A stretch of 64,000 nt of DNA. Source: Paranoxybacillus sp035645275 (GTDB taxonomy: Bacteria; Bacillota; Bacilli; Bacillales; Anoxybacillaceae). Shown in pieces: positions 1 to 7,880 of the stretch. The notes beneath the pieces were generated by a model. It was given only the letters and a program-made list of their open reading frames with translations. It was not told where the DNA came from and made no database searches. Numbering within the stretch: the first letter of the stretch is position 1; every line of letters begins with the position of its first letter. Position numbers and translations under genes: made by a program. The stretch is taken from contig DASQMX010000023.1 of assembly GCA_035645275.1 (NCBI GenBank), forward strand, positions 6,328 to 70,327. Reading direction: 5' to 3'.

Positions 1-1
1 A

Positions 2-451
2 GTGAATCCGGTCATGGCTGAAGTTATCAATCAAGTTGCGTTTCAAGTCATCGGCAATGATCACACAATATGTTTGGCGTCAGAAGCGGGTCAGTTCGAG
101 TTAAATGTGATGGAGCCGGTGCTTGTTTTTAACTTGCTTCAGTCCATTAGTATTATGAACAATGCGTTCCACGTATTTACGGATTACTGTTTAGTAGGAA
201 TTGAAGCAAATGAAGAGAAGTTAAAGGAATATGTAGAAAAAAGTGTCGGCGTCATTACTGCCTTAAATCCTTATCTTGGCTATGAAACAGCATCTCGCAT
301 TGCCCGCGAAGCCGTGCTGACTGGAAGATCCGTCCGTGAACTATGTAAATCTTATAATCTATTAACAGAAGAAGAACTGGATGCGATTTTAGATCCTTAC
401 GAGATGACCCGTCCTGGCATTGCGGGATCGAAACATCTCTTAAAAAATTAA
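2..451 (+). CDS. aspA: Aspartate ammonia-lyase (aspartase), C-terminal part only
   Basis: Reversible deamination of L-aspartate to fumarate and ammonia; cytosolic homotetramer of the fumarase/aspartase superfamily. Only the last ~149 residues lie in the window; the 5' end is cut by the window edge, so the GTG at position 2 is an internal Val codon (VNPVMAE follows the superfamily's GSSxMPxK loop). The segment shows NPVMAEVINQV, then the helical C-terminal domain with the typical ARxAVLTGRSVRELC stretch and the ending DPYEMTRPGI, as in full-length aspartases (~470 aa). A strong terminator follows 16 bases after the stop. Fumarase is the nearest alternative, but the C-terminal sequence fits aspartase better. 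Confidence 0.92.
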   Translation: MNPVMAEVINQVAFQVIGNDHTICLASEAGQFELNVMEPVLVFNLLQSISIMNNAFHVFTDYCLVGIEANEEKLKEYVEKSVGVITALNPYLGYETASRIAREAVLTGRSVRELCKSYNLLTEEELDAILDPYEMTRPGIAGSKHLLKN

Positions 452-466
452 AAAGTGAAAAGTACG

Positions 467-500
467 AAAGCTCGCTGTATAAGACAGCGAGCTTTTATTT
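467..500 (+). terminator. Rho-independent terminator of aspA
   Basis: A 12-bp perfect stem (467-478 with 484-495, AAAGCTCGCTGT / ACAGCGAGCTTT) with a 5-base loop is followed by a T-rich tract. Confidence 0.9.
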
Positions 501-509
501 TATATCATA

Positions 510-631
510 AGTTGGATGTAATTCAAATGCTTGTGAATTTCGATTGGATCCGCTCGCGAATCGGCTTAATACGTTAAGGCCATCAATAAAAACATAGCAA
601 TATCTGTTTCTGTGAAGCCGGTAAATGTCAT
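510..631 (-). pseudogene. Decayed 5' fragment of a DUF1054 (YktB-like) gene
   Basis: Reading leftwards from an ATG at 631-629, the frame gives MTFTGFTETDIAMF and then loses frame; neighbouring frames continue with IDGL and KPIRERIQSKF. Those blocks in that order match the N-terminus of DUF1054/YktB proteins (FTGFT..DF..F.IDGL..RM..IRERIQPKF). A purine-rich stretch lies upstream of the ATG. Only about 40 of ~200 residues are left, with at least one frameshift and stops, so this is a remnant. The assignment is by eye and needs a translated search. Confidence 0.45.
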
Positions 632-963
632 AGATAAATCTTCTTTCATATTTGGCATTATAGCCAAAATTTTTATTTCTATAAAAATAAATGATGAGTC
701 TATTTCGAAGAAGAATGAAGATTATTTTACTACTAAAGTTTTATTAGTCTATTTGCGAAAGGAAAGGTTTTTAATTTCTACTAAATAAACGCTTACAATA
801 GGTATAAATACCTATTTACAATATTATAAAAATATATATTAATAAAAAAGAGAAAAAATTTAGTTATTTTTCTATTTTTTAAAAATAATAAATTTCAGCT
901 GTACCAATCGAGCTAAAAAAATGTGGAAAAAGAGAAAGGACCACGCGCTAAAGGAGAATAGAA
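632..963. other. AT-rich intergenic region with a 20-bp palindrome
   Basis: No gene is visible. The stretch is very AT-rich. It contains a perfect palindrome at 797-816 (AATAGGTAT-AA-ATACCTATT), about 150 bp before the DUF5317 start, which could be an operator for the downstream genes. I cannot assign a confident promoter. Confidence 0.5.
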
Positions 964-1545
964 ATGGTCTACGATGGAATTATTCTATCATTGTTAATCG
1001 GTTTTTTTCGCGGCGGGAGTTTGAAAGGATTGGCATATATGAAACTTAAGGGGGGATGGTTGTTTCCTCTCTTGTTTGGCATTGAAATTTGTATATTTTT
1101 GTTGCAGAATAAGTGGAGTATAATCGCTTCTTTAAGCAATTATTTATTTATAGCTATTTACATAGTTGGACTTGCTTTTTTATGGTTAAACCGACATAAT
1201 CAAGGCTTTATGATTATTTTCATTGGAGTTTTCTTAAATTTTATTGTTATGGCTTTAAATGGTGGAAGAATGCCGGTTTCGATTGAGGCTGGTCAATTTT
1301 TAGGCCCGGAATATATTGAAGCTTTAAAAGCGGGAACATATGGTAAACATATAGCGATTAACAATTCGACGTTGCTGCCGTTTCTAGGCGACATCATTCC
1401 GCTTTCCGCTCCGTATCCGAAGGAGCAAGTGATCAGTATCGGTGACGTTGTCATGAACGTAGGCGCGTTCATCTTCATCCAGCACCTTATGCTGGATGAC
1501 AAAAACGCAAAATCTTCCCTTCAAACGGTCAATGAAGGGAGGTGA
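964..1545 (+). CDS. DUF5317 family integral membrane protein
   Basis: A 193-residue protein with about five hydrophobic membrane segments and the signature LNGGRMPVS around residues 98-106, followed by FLGDIIPL near residue 140; these are the conserved blocks of DUF5317. Molecular function is unknown. ATG 964 is preceded by AAAGGAG (950-956). It is followed immediately by a 29-residue ORF and then by a membrane GGDEF/HD-GYP gene. DUF5317 genes are often found near cyclic-di-GMP signalling genes, so a link to that pathway is possible but only inferred from position. Confidence 0.8.
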   Translation: MVYDGIILSLLIGFFRGGSLKGLAYMKLKGGWLFPLLFGIEICIFLLQNKWSIIASLSNYLFIAIYIVGLAFLWLNRHNQGFMIIFIGVFLNFIVMALNGGRMPVSIEAGQFLGPEYIEALKAGTYGKHIAINNSTLLPFLGDIIPLSAPYPKEQVISIGDVVMNVGAFIFIQHLMLDDKNAKSSLQTVNEGR

Positions 1546-1550
1546 ACGCG

Positions 1551-1640
1551 ATGAACGCAACAGTGAAAAAAGCACTTATTAATTTATTCATTATTAGTTC
1601 TGTAATAGTGGCTTTAACTTCAGGATGGAAAGTAGTATGA
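1551..1640 (+). CDS. 29-residue predicted single-pass membrane peptide
   Basis: ATG 1551 lies 8 bases after a very strong ribosome binding site, AAGGGAGGTGA, which overlaps the stop codon of the DUF5317 gene. The product begins MNATVKKAL, has one hydrophobic stretch (LINLFIISSVIVALTSG) and ends WKVV. Tight coupling to the upstream gene and the terminator 11 bases after the stop argue that it is a real small gene rather than chance. Function unknown; possibly a partner of the DUF5317 protein. Confidence 0.6.
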   Translation: MNATVKKALINLFIISSVIVALTSGWKVV

Positions 1641-1650
1641 AACTAGAAAT

Positions 1651-1688
1651 GGGGAAAAGTAATTCTTAAATTGCTTTTCCTCGTTTTT
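1651..1688 (+). terminator. Terminator of the DUF5317 operon
   Basis: Stem GGAAAAGTAATT / AATTGCTTTTCC (one G-U pair), short loop, then CTCGTTTTT. Confidence 0.8.
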
Positions 1689-1709
1689 AAAAGATGAGAG
1701 TGATTAAAG

Positions 1710-3551
1710 ATGAACACACGAAGTGGTTTTACACCTTACTTAAAAGTATATGTATCATTAATTACGATATTTGGTCTATCTATTTTTTGTTTGAACAGTA
1801 AATTCTTAACACATACATTGGAGGAATGGGTTTTAATTTACATCTTAACGGCTTCTATTTTATTAGTAAATTATTTTTTGGTATATATACCTCCTAAAGG
1901 TAATTCTATTTCTATGGATTCTGCAATCTATTTAGCATGTCTTTTTCTTTTTGGGCTTGATTTGACGCTGAATGTTTTATTTTTAAGCAGTCTTATTTAT
2001 GCCTTGTATAATAAAAAGATTGTCTGGTGGAAACATCTTTTTAATTTTTCAATGTATTGTTTAATGATTAGCGGTGGGTATTATTCATTTTTAGTGTTCG
2101 GTGGGAAGATCGGAGGAATAGATACTCATAATATTTTCTCTTATATAATTTGCTTAATCGTTTACTTTATCTTAAATACCTTAGTCATAGCCTTATTTTT
2201 TGTTTTTTTCTCACCTAATAGTTTGTATGAGGTACTTAAAAGAATTATAAAAACAGGAATTTTGAAAGAATCAATTGTCAGCTATTTTTTTGCTTTGTTA
2301 CTGTCTCTTGTTTTAACGATTTTAATGCAAGAAGAAAAATATTTCGGCCTATTTTTATTTACAATTTTAGTGGTGTTAATCTCTTTTGCCTTTAGCAAAT
2401 TCTTATACTTGTACCAAGATGTTTCAGAAAAAGCCAACAAAGATTATTTAACAGGACTTTACAACCACGGCTTCTTTAAAAATGTGTTGGATGAGCAGTT
2501 TGCTAAATTGGATAAGTTGAAGGAGCCGTTTTGCGTGGCGTTGCTTGATTTGGATGATTTTAAAAAATATAACGATCGGAACGGCCATCTTCAAGGGGAT
2601 GAATTGCTAAAGTTTCTCGGAGAATTATTGAAAGCGGAAATGGAAAGCGAAAAATATGTTCTTGCTCGATATGGCGGCGAGGAATTTGCTGTTTTAATGA
2701 AGAACACGACAAAAGAGGAGGCGTGTGCCTTTTTTGATCGATTGCGCAAAAAAGTGAATGACACGTATTTTGTGGGAGTAGAAAATCTTCCGTACCGTTG
2801 TCTTTCATTTTCTTGTGGGATTGCCGAATATGAAAAAGGCACATATGATGCCGGTGAGTTAATCCATAAAGCCGACAAAGCGTTATATTATGCGAAAGCG
2901 CAAGGAAAAAACAACGTGCAAATGTATGATGAGAAAAACGTCTGCTTTGATGCAATGCAGTTTAAAGAAGAGCTCGACGCAATAGAACAGCTTTTGAAAA
3001 TCTTTTTATCAAAAGATGTGTATACGTATCGACATAGTAAAAGAGTGTTTAAGTATGCAGTGGAATTCAGTGAAAAATTACAGTTGAGTAACCATGAAAG
3101 ACAGACGCTCATATTAGGTGCACTTATTCATGATATCGGTAAATTAGAAGTACCGCGTGATATTATTAATAAAGAAGGAAAATTAGAACCTCATGAATGG
3201 GAAATTATGAAGAAACATGTGACATGGGGAAAGGAGATTCTTGCTGCGGATAAAAGGTTTGAAGAACTTATTCCGCTTGTGGAGCTTCATCACGAACGAT
3301 ACGACGGAAAGGGGTACCCGTACGGTTTAAAAGGGGAAGAGATCCCAAAACTTGCCCGCATTTTATGTATCATCGATTCATTTGATGCGATGACAACGGA
3401 AAGACCGTACCAACGAACAAAAACGTTCGAAGAGGCAATTGAAGAATTGAGACGATGCGCTGGCAAGCAGTTTGATCCGACATTTGTCGAGCCGTTTATT
3501 GACATGATTGAAACGAATAATTTGAAAAGACAGCATCTGTTAGTTAACTAG
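1710..3551 (+). CDS. Membrane-bound GGDEF/HD-GYP cyclic-di-GMP enzyme
   Basis: 613 residues. Residues 1-235 form a polytopic membrane region (about seven segments) that I cannot assign to a named sensor family. A GGDEF domain follows with an intact active site GGEEF (322-326) and the substrate loop DLDDFKKYNDRNGH; there is no RxxD inhibitory site in front of it. The C-terminal HD-GYP domain has HDIGK (474-478) and HHERYDGKGYP (527-537), so its metal ligands look complete. It could therefore make cyclic-di-GMP and also degrade it; which activity dominates cannot be read from sequence. It probably links an unknown membrane signal to motility, biofilm or sporulation decisions. Confidence 0.9.
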   Translation: MNTRSGFTPYLKVYVSLITIFGLSIFCLNSKFLTHTLEEWVLIYILTASILLVNYFLVYIPPKGNSISMDSAIYLACLFLFGLDLTLNVLFLSSLIYALYNKKIVWWKHLFNFSMYCLMISGGYYSFLVFGGKIGGIDTHNIFSYIICLIVYFILNTLVIALFFVFFSPNSLYEVLKRIIKTGILKESIVSYFFALLLSLVLTILMQEEKYFGLFLFTILVVLISFAFSKFLYLYQDVSEKANKDYLTGLYNHGFFKNVLDEQFAKLDKLKEPFCVALLDLDDFKKYNDRNGHLQGDELLKFLGELLKAEMESEKYVLARYGGEEFAVLMKNTTKEEACAFFDRLRKKVNDTYFVGVENLPYRCLSFSCGIAEYEKGTYDAGELIHKADKALYYAKAQGKNNVQMYDEKNVCFDAMQFKEELDAIEQLLKIFLSKDVYTYRHSKRVFKYAVEFSEKLQLSNHERQTLILGALIHDIGKLEVPRDIINKEGKLEPHEWEIMKKHVTWGKEILAADKRFEELIPLVELHHERYDGKGYPYGLKGEEIPKLARILCIIDSFDAMTTERPYQRTKTFEEAIEELRRCAGKQFDPTFVEPFIDMIETNNLKRQHLLVN

Positions 3552-3624
3552 AATAGAGTCAATAAATGCTAGTGAAGACAAGCAAACGATTTGTTTATTA
3601 TCTGTTTGGGAGCATCTCCGAGAG

Positions 3625-3656
3625 AAGCGCTTGCGGAAGGCAGGTGCTTTTATTAT
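3625..3656 (+). terminator. Terminator after the GGDEF/HD-GYP gene
   Basis: Stem AAGCGCTTGC / GCAGGTGCTT (3625-3634 with 3640-3649, two G-U pairs), then a short T-rich tail. Confidence 0.6.
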
Positions 3657-3721
3657 GCTAATATGTAATTAATTGAACTGTGTTCTAAATGAACATTGTG
3701 ATTAATACAAGTTTCACATGC

Positions 3722-3765
3722 AAAAATCAAGGAAGGGATTACTCAATCTCTTCCTTGATTTTTGA
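3722..3765. terminator. Long hairpin between convergent genes, probable bidirectional terminator
   Basis: A 19-bp stem (3722-3740 with 3745-3763; AAAAATCAAGGAAGGGATT pairs with its near-exact complement) has A-runs at one foot and T-runs at the other, so it can terminate in both directions between the GGDEF gene and the L,D-transpeptidase gene. Confidence 0.75.
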
Positions 3766-3846
3766 AAAGATGGTAGAGTTTCGGGCAGATTTGCTGGCTT
3801 GCTTTGTCTGAAATAAAGGAGGATTAAAACCCGTAATGAATTCAAA

Positions 3847-4557
3847 TTATTTGAGTGCTTGCAATTGTTTATCTTTTTCGCTAATCACAATGATTGGTTT
3901 CTTTTTTGGATCAAGCTTTTGCATGATTTTTAATAAATTTTTTTCTGACATGGCGATGCAGCCGAGTGTATATCCGGAAGGTCGAGGCCAAATGTGTATA
4001 AAAATGGCACTCCCTTTTCCTTTTCTGATTGGGCTTTCATTGTAGCGGACAACAATGGCATATTTGTAAAGCGGATGATTTAACCGTTCAAACGATTTCC
4101 AGCGTTTTGCTGGGTTTCCGCGGTAATGAACCCATTTGTTATAGTCAGATGATAACGGATCATCGACCCAATAATCGTACTTTGTCGTTTGTCGATAAGG
4201 CATTTTTACACCACTCGGTTTTTTGCTTGTTCCAAATGCAGTGCCGAGCCGGAAGACGCCGGATGGGGTTTTGCCGTCACCTTCTTTTTTGTTCGTCGTA
4301 ATACCGTTTTTTCCGACGACGACATCGATTTCCGTCAATACCTTTTTCCACATGCCGTTTTCTTTTTGATAGACAACGAGCTTCCCATTTCGTGCTTTAG
4401 CATAATTCGTTGTGACGACTAAAACTTGTTCGGTGCCGTTAAGTTTATTCAGTTTTTCATACCATTTTCTTTCCACGGTTGATGAGTTTGCAAATACATG
4501 GAGAGAAAAACAGTTAATCAACGTTAGACAAAGAAGCGATAGAAAAATGTTCCGCAT
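3847..4557 (-). CDS. Secreted L,D-transpeptidase (YkuD-fold catalytic domain)
   Basis: A predicted exported 236-residue peptidoglycan cross-linking or modifying enzyme. The start is ATG 4557-4555 (MRNIFLSLL), because AAGGAGG lies 9 bases upstream; the longer open frame has no such signal. Residues 1-24 are a signal peptide ending VFANS. The catalytic region carries His188 in FIHIW and Cys200 in TLGCIAMS, the equivalents of the His and Cys of L,D-transpeptidases. The motif variant GCIAMS, rather than HGCxRM, fits the COG3786 branch. It may act on vegetative wall or spore cortex; substrate is unknown. Confidence 0.82.
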   Translation of the reverse strand: MRNIFLSLLCLTLINCFSLHVFANSSTVERKWYEKLNKLNGTEQVLVVTTNYAKARNGKLVVYQKENGMWKKVLTEIDVVVGKNGITTNKKEGDGKTPSGVFRLGTAFGTSKKPSGVKMPYRQTTKYDYWVDDPLSSDYNKWVHYRGNPAKRWKSFERLNHPLYKYAIVVRYNESPIRKGKGSAIFIHIWPRPSGYTLGCIAMSEKNLLKIMQKLDPKKKPIIVISEKDKQLQALK

Positions 4558-4998
4558 CTCTGAAGTCCTCCTTTTTATTTCGGTACTGTATGATGAAATG
4601 GTATAGCGAACGCTTAAAGTTTTAGAACTATTTGTCCCCGTTTCATATTGTCGCGTAAAGAATGAAATCTTCGGCACTCTTTTCATATTCTATTTTAACA
4701 ACTGAAACTCCCTCATCATATATTATCGCGATAGATTATCGATTTCGTACAGGAATTCGCGTATTTATCAAATGATATCACCGTTGACCCGCATTATTAA
4801 GGATAAGGGATTGGTAAACAAATCAATTATGGTGTATTTAGAAAAGTGTGTATGTAAGCTTAATTTTTGAGGAGCCAGGTGATAAATGAAATGAGCAAAT
4901 TGGCCGTATTCAAAATCGCACTGCATAAAAACTATTAATCTTTCTTTGCTGAAACAGCTTTCGGAGCGGAGAGTAAAACGCCGCTCCCATTTTTGAAG
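4558..4998. other. Intergenic region, no supported gene
   Basis: About 440 bases without a convincing gene. A 15-codon frame at 4891-4938 is too weak to call. GGAGCGG/CCGCTCC (4963-4969 with 4981-4987) could form a hairpin downstream of the leftward hydrolase gene, but it lacks a clear U-tract on that strand. Confidence 0.4.
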
Positions 4999-5922
4999 TT
5001 AATCGCAACGTAAAATCTCACCAAGCTTTAATAGCTTTAATCTTTTATCATCCAATTGGCGCCGTTTCCATTCGGTAAGCAAGCGGTCAAGCGCTTCTTC
5101 TGGAGTATCATCAGCGAGGCGAAATGCTCCGTAGTGCATCGGGATAAACGTTTTCGCTTTACAGTCAACAAAAGCCTGTACCGCTTCTTCTGGAGTAACG
5201 TGCTGCAGCCCCATAAACCATTCCGGCTCATATGCACCAATTGGAAGGAGTGCATAATCAATTGAAAAACGGTCACCAATTTCTTTAAAGCCTCGGAAAT
5301 AACCGCTGTCTCCTGCGAAATAAAACGTTGGTTTTCCATCCGCTTGAATGATCCAACCACCCCAGTGTGATGTATTCATATCGAATAACGATCTTCTTGT
5401 CCAATGCTGGGCAGGAACAAATGTAAGCGTGATGTTGTGATAATGTTTTTCCTCCCACCACGAACATTCTACCACGTTTTTCATTCCTTTTTTGCGAAAT
5501 AACCGCCCAAGACCAATCGGCACAAAAATACGCGGGTGTCCTTTTAACTTTCTAATGCTTGCGAAATTTAAATGATCGTAATGGCTATGGGAAATTAAAA
5601 CGATGTCAACAACCGGCATGTCACTGAGCGGAATTCCAGGACGGGTTAACCGTTTTACCGTTCCTAAGCGATTAACCCAAACAGGGTCGGTGACAATCGT
5701 TAATCCGTTCACTTGAATGACGAAGGTGGAATGGCCGACCCATGATAAAAGTGTATGTGAGCGATTCGTATGCAAGAGAGTGTGTTCCGGCTTGTCTACA
5801 TGTGGAACTTGATAAGAGCTATTTTTTTGTTTTGTTTTTCGCTCTCGCTGCCAGCGCCGAAAATCAGCAAATGTCTTTTTCATCGATACGTTATCAAGAT
5901 TTTCATAACGTTTTCGTATCAT
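4999..5922 (-). CDS. Metallo-beta-lactamase-fold hydrolase, UlaG/NAPE-PLD-like
   Basis: 307 residues, cytosolic. The motif HSHYDHLN (112-119) is the HxHxDH zinc-binding signature; further ligands are expected in FVPAQHW, in FAGDSGY and in MHYGAF near the C-terminus. Sequence and length fit COG2220-type hydrolases related to N-acyl phosphatidylethanolamine phospholipase D, but the real substrate is unknown and may not be a lipid. ATG 5922 is preceded by AAAGGATG. It is transcribed alone and leftward. Confidence 0.85.
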   Translation of the reverse strand: MIRKRYENLDNVSMKKTFADFRRWQRERKTKQKNSSYQVPHVDKPEHTLLHTNRSHTLLSWVGHSTFVIQVNGLTIVTDPVWVNRLGTVKRLTRPGIPLSDMPVVDIVLISHSHYDHLNFASIRKLKGHPRIFVPIGLGRLFRKKGMKNVVECSWWEEKHYHNITLTFVPAQHWTRRSLFDMNTSHWGGWIIQADGKPTFYFAGDSGYFRGFKEIGDRFSIDYALLPIGAYEPEWFMGLQHVTPEEAVQAFVDCKAKTFIPMHYGAFRLADDTPEEALDRLLTEWKRRQLDDKRLKLLKLGEILRCD

Positions 5923-6300
5923 TGACTTTCATCCTTTTTCGTCATTGATATTGATGTTTATAAAAGAGGTGAATATTGGTATGATGATTTTTGTAAACGA
6001 TTAAAAAAGTAGATAGTTTTACAATAGCAAAAACTTTTTATCGTTGACAAACGATACTACTGTGAGGGACTTGGTATATAGATAATCATGTCGAAAGGCC
6101 TTCATTTCGAAAAAATAAAAAGACCCCAGTGATTGCTTGTGGTAAGATAGAGAGAAGTGACAGAAACCCTCCGTTTTACATTCTATAAATTTTGACATAC
6201 CTAAGACAAATCTACTATCCATATCAACATAACGAATGGAAAATTAATCCATATGAAACAGAATGTATCAAATTAAGTTAAAATAAAAAATAGAAAAATT
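5923..6300. other. Intergenic region, no supported gene
   Basis: A leftward frame of 67 codons (6222-6019) has no ribosome binding site and no family I recognise; it may be decayed coding sequence. Nothing else is supported before the promoter of the S-box unit. Confidence 0.35.
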
Positions 6301-6302
6301 AA

Positions 6303-6331
6303 TTGGCATTTTATAAAATAAATGGTAATAT
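6303..6331 (+). promoter_or_regulatory. Predicted sigma-A promoter of the S-box transcript
   Basis: TTGGCA (6303-6308), 17-bp spacer, TAATAT (6326-6331). The implied start near 6338 lies just before the riboswitch P1 helix. Confidence 0.6.
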
Positions 6332-6348
6332 CATGGTAACTGAATAAG

Positions 6349-6455
6349 TCTTATCAAGAGTGAACGAGAGATTGGGCTCGATGACTTCACAGCAACCTGC
6401 GGCTTAGCGTAAGGTGCTCCTACCCGCAAAGCGTTTCGCTTTGGATGATAAGAAC
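6349..6455 (+). promoter_or_regulatory. SAM-I (S-box) riboswitch
   Basis: The sequence begins CTTATCAAGAGTGAACGAGAG, continues with the conserved ATGACTTCACAGCAACC and AAGGTGCTCCTACCCGC segments, and closes with GGATGATAAG, so that CTTATC pairs with GATAAG to form P1. This is the S-box consensus. SAM binding would favour the terminator immediately downstream and switch the following genes off when methionine/SAM is plentiful. Confidence 0.93.
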
Positions 6456-6464
6456 GGCTATACG

Positions 6465-6504
6465 CTCTTTTCGCATCATTCATGGCGAAAAGAGTTTTTT
6501 ATTT
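6465..6504 (+). terminator. S-box riboswitch expression-platform terminator
   Basis: A perfect 10-bp stem CTCTTTTCGC / GCGAAAAGAG (6465-6474 with 6485-6494) is followed by six T residues. It lies 13 bases after riboswitch P1 and ~60 bases before the first gene. Confidence 0.92.
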
Positions 6505-6560
6505 CTCAATGAACCGTTCGGTATCATCCCACAATCATTATTGAAGGGGGAGAAGGAAAT

Positions 6561-6893
6561 ATGAACGCAAATGGTATAATCCGCGGCTACATGGCGTGTC
6601 ATATGAAAGTAGACTCGTTTGCTTCACATGTTGCCCATTGTGTGAGACGTCAGCTTCTAGAATTTGAGCCAACGGCGATTTTTCATATGGACCATCATAC
6701 GAATTTTTTCTTATTTTATGGGAAGGCGTTTAGCAAAACGTTTCTATTACTGCTGACGTTTGCGGAAGTAGAAGCGTTAAAAGCAGAAGGGCCGTACGCG
6801 CTTGACCGCTGTATTTGGGAAGAAATACAGGCAAAAGGCCTTTCAATCGAAAATACAACACACTATTTACAAATGGTATTCGGGAACAAATAG
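6561..6893 (+). CDS. Unknown protein under S-box control
   Basis: 110 residues; I do not recognise a family. No signal peptide or clear membrane segment, although residues 45-68 (FHMDHHTNFFLFYG..FLLLLTFAEV) are rather hydrophobic. It has several His and Cys residues in the first half (CHMKVD, HVAHCVRR, FHMDHHTN), a possible metal site. ATG 6561 follows GAAGGGGGAGAAGG. It is the first gene behind a SAM riboswitch and is followed 23 bases later by a glyoxalase-fold gene, so a role in sulfur/methionine/SAM metabolism or salvage is inferred from regulation only. Confidence 0.75.
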   Translation: MNANGIIRGYMACHMKVDSFASHVAHCVRRQLLEFEPTAIFHMDHHTNFFLFYGKAFSKTFLLLLTFAEVEALKAEGPYALDRCIWEEIQAKGLSIENTTHYLQMVFGNK

Positions 6894-6916
6894 TGATAAG
6901 AAGGGGAGAGAGAACA

Positions 6917-7300
6917 ATGGCGGTAAAAAAATTCGAACATGTTGGCATTCAAGTAAAAGATATTGAAACATCGAAGCGGTTTTATCAGAACGTTGTCGGT
7001 TTGGAGTTAATCGATGAAATGATTCATACAGACGGCGTCATGAAGCTGGCGTTTCTTGGTTTGAAAGACTCGATCATCGTTGAGCTCATTGAAGGATACA
7101 ATCCGGATCTTCCTAGCGAAGGGAAAGTGCATCATGTTGCTTTTACTGTAGAAGGAATCGAACAAGAAAAAGAACGACTGCAATCGCTAGGTGTGACATT
7201 GGTTCGGGAAGACATAACTACATTGCCAAACGGTGCAAAATATTTGTTTTTCTATGGCCCAGACGGTGAGTGGATTGAGTTTTATGAGCCGGCGAAGTAA
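6917..7300 (+). CDS. VOC-family (glyoxalase I-like) metalloenzyme
   Basis: 127 residues, one complete vicinal-oxygen-chelate unit with two beta-alpha-beta-beta-beta repeats. The metal ligand positions are filled: His8 (EHVGIQV), Glu56 (IVELIE), His73 (VHHVAF) and Glu121 (WIEFYEP). This pattern fits lactoylglutathione lyase/GloA-type proteins, which in bacilli may act on methylglyoxal-bacillithiol adducts. Start ATG 6917 is chosen over an upstream in-frame ATG inside the preceding gene because AAGGGGAGAG lies 7-10 bases before it. Transcribed with the S-box gene upstream, so probably SAM-repressed; it could instead act in sulfur compound metabolism. Confidence 0.85.
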   Translation: MAVKKFEHVGIQVKDIETSKRFYQNVVGLELIDEMIHTDGVMKLAFLGLKDSIIVELIEGYNPDLPSEGKVHHVAFTVEGIEQEKERLQSLGVTLVREDITTLPNGAKYLFFYGPDGEWIEFYEPAK

Positions 7301-7307
7301 GTGGATA

Positions 7308-7339
7308 AAGGTGTCCCGAAGCCACCGGGACACTTTTTT
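7308..7339 (+). terminator. Terminator of the S-box operon
   Basis: Stem GTGTCCCG / CGGGACAC (7311-7318 with 7326-7333), then seven Ts. Confidence 0.9.
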
Positions 7340-7492
7340 ATTTATCTTACATAATGGATCTGAACGAACACTGTTTCAAAAACAGAGGTGTTTTTAATGT
7401 TAGTTTTCCATCCTCCTTGTTTCCTCGTAGAAAATGTTTCAAGCGAAAAAGGAGTTTTTATCTAAAGTCTTTAATATAATTCTTAATAGCCG

Positions 7493-7880
7493 ATGATGCT
7501 TAAGTCTTTAGAATCAGCATTTCTCGAGGAAATCGATCAAACAGCAATCGCTCAGTTGGAAAAATGGAGTTATGTAGACAGTGTTGACAAGGCAGCTCCA
7601 CTTATTTTTCATCTTTGGATGAAAGAAATTCCAAATGTTTTATTTAAAGAAGAAAATCCAAAACAAATAGATGAATTGCTCGAAGGAAGCAGGCAGTTGT
7701 CGATGAATTGATTAGAAGAGCGGCAAACGGAGATGTATCGCCATGATTTGCAGAAAAAGGTAGATTTACAGAAGTATTATATACATCTCTTCACAATGTT
7801 TTGGAGCGATTAAGCGACAAGTATGGTGATGATCGATCCGAATGGAAATGGGGAGACTATCACCAGCTGTATTTCGTCCA
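7493..7880 (+). pseudogene. Penicillin acylase family (Ntn hydrolase) remnant
   Basis: Blocks typical of the penicillin acylase beta chain remain: LEKWSYVDSVDKAAPLIFH, then after a frameshift near 7693 AVVDELIRRAANGDVSP, an in-frame TGA at 7744-7746 where the family usually has Trp, and finally SEWKWGDYHQLYF. Homology stops abruptly near 7880. A full gene would be about 2.3 kb, so both ends are missing and the gene is dead. Intact homologues cleave penicillin-type or acyl-homoserine-lactone amides outside the membrane. Confidence 0.75.

Noticed and set aside
4558..4686. N-terminal extension of the L,D-transpeptidase from ATG 4686
   Set aside because: It would place a hydrophilic segment before an obvious signal peptide, and the strong AAGGAGG lies directly upstream of ATG 4557.
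4891..4938. 15-codon ORF MSKLAVFKIALHKNY behind GAGGAGCC
   Set aside because: Too short, spacing too large and no structural feature; not supported as a gene.
6019..6222. 67-codon minus-strand frame upstream of the S-box unit
   Set aside because: Looked like a possible transposase fragment, but I could not match it to a family and it has no ribosome binding site.
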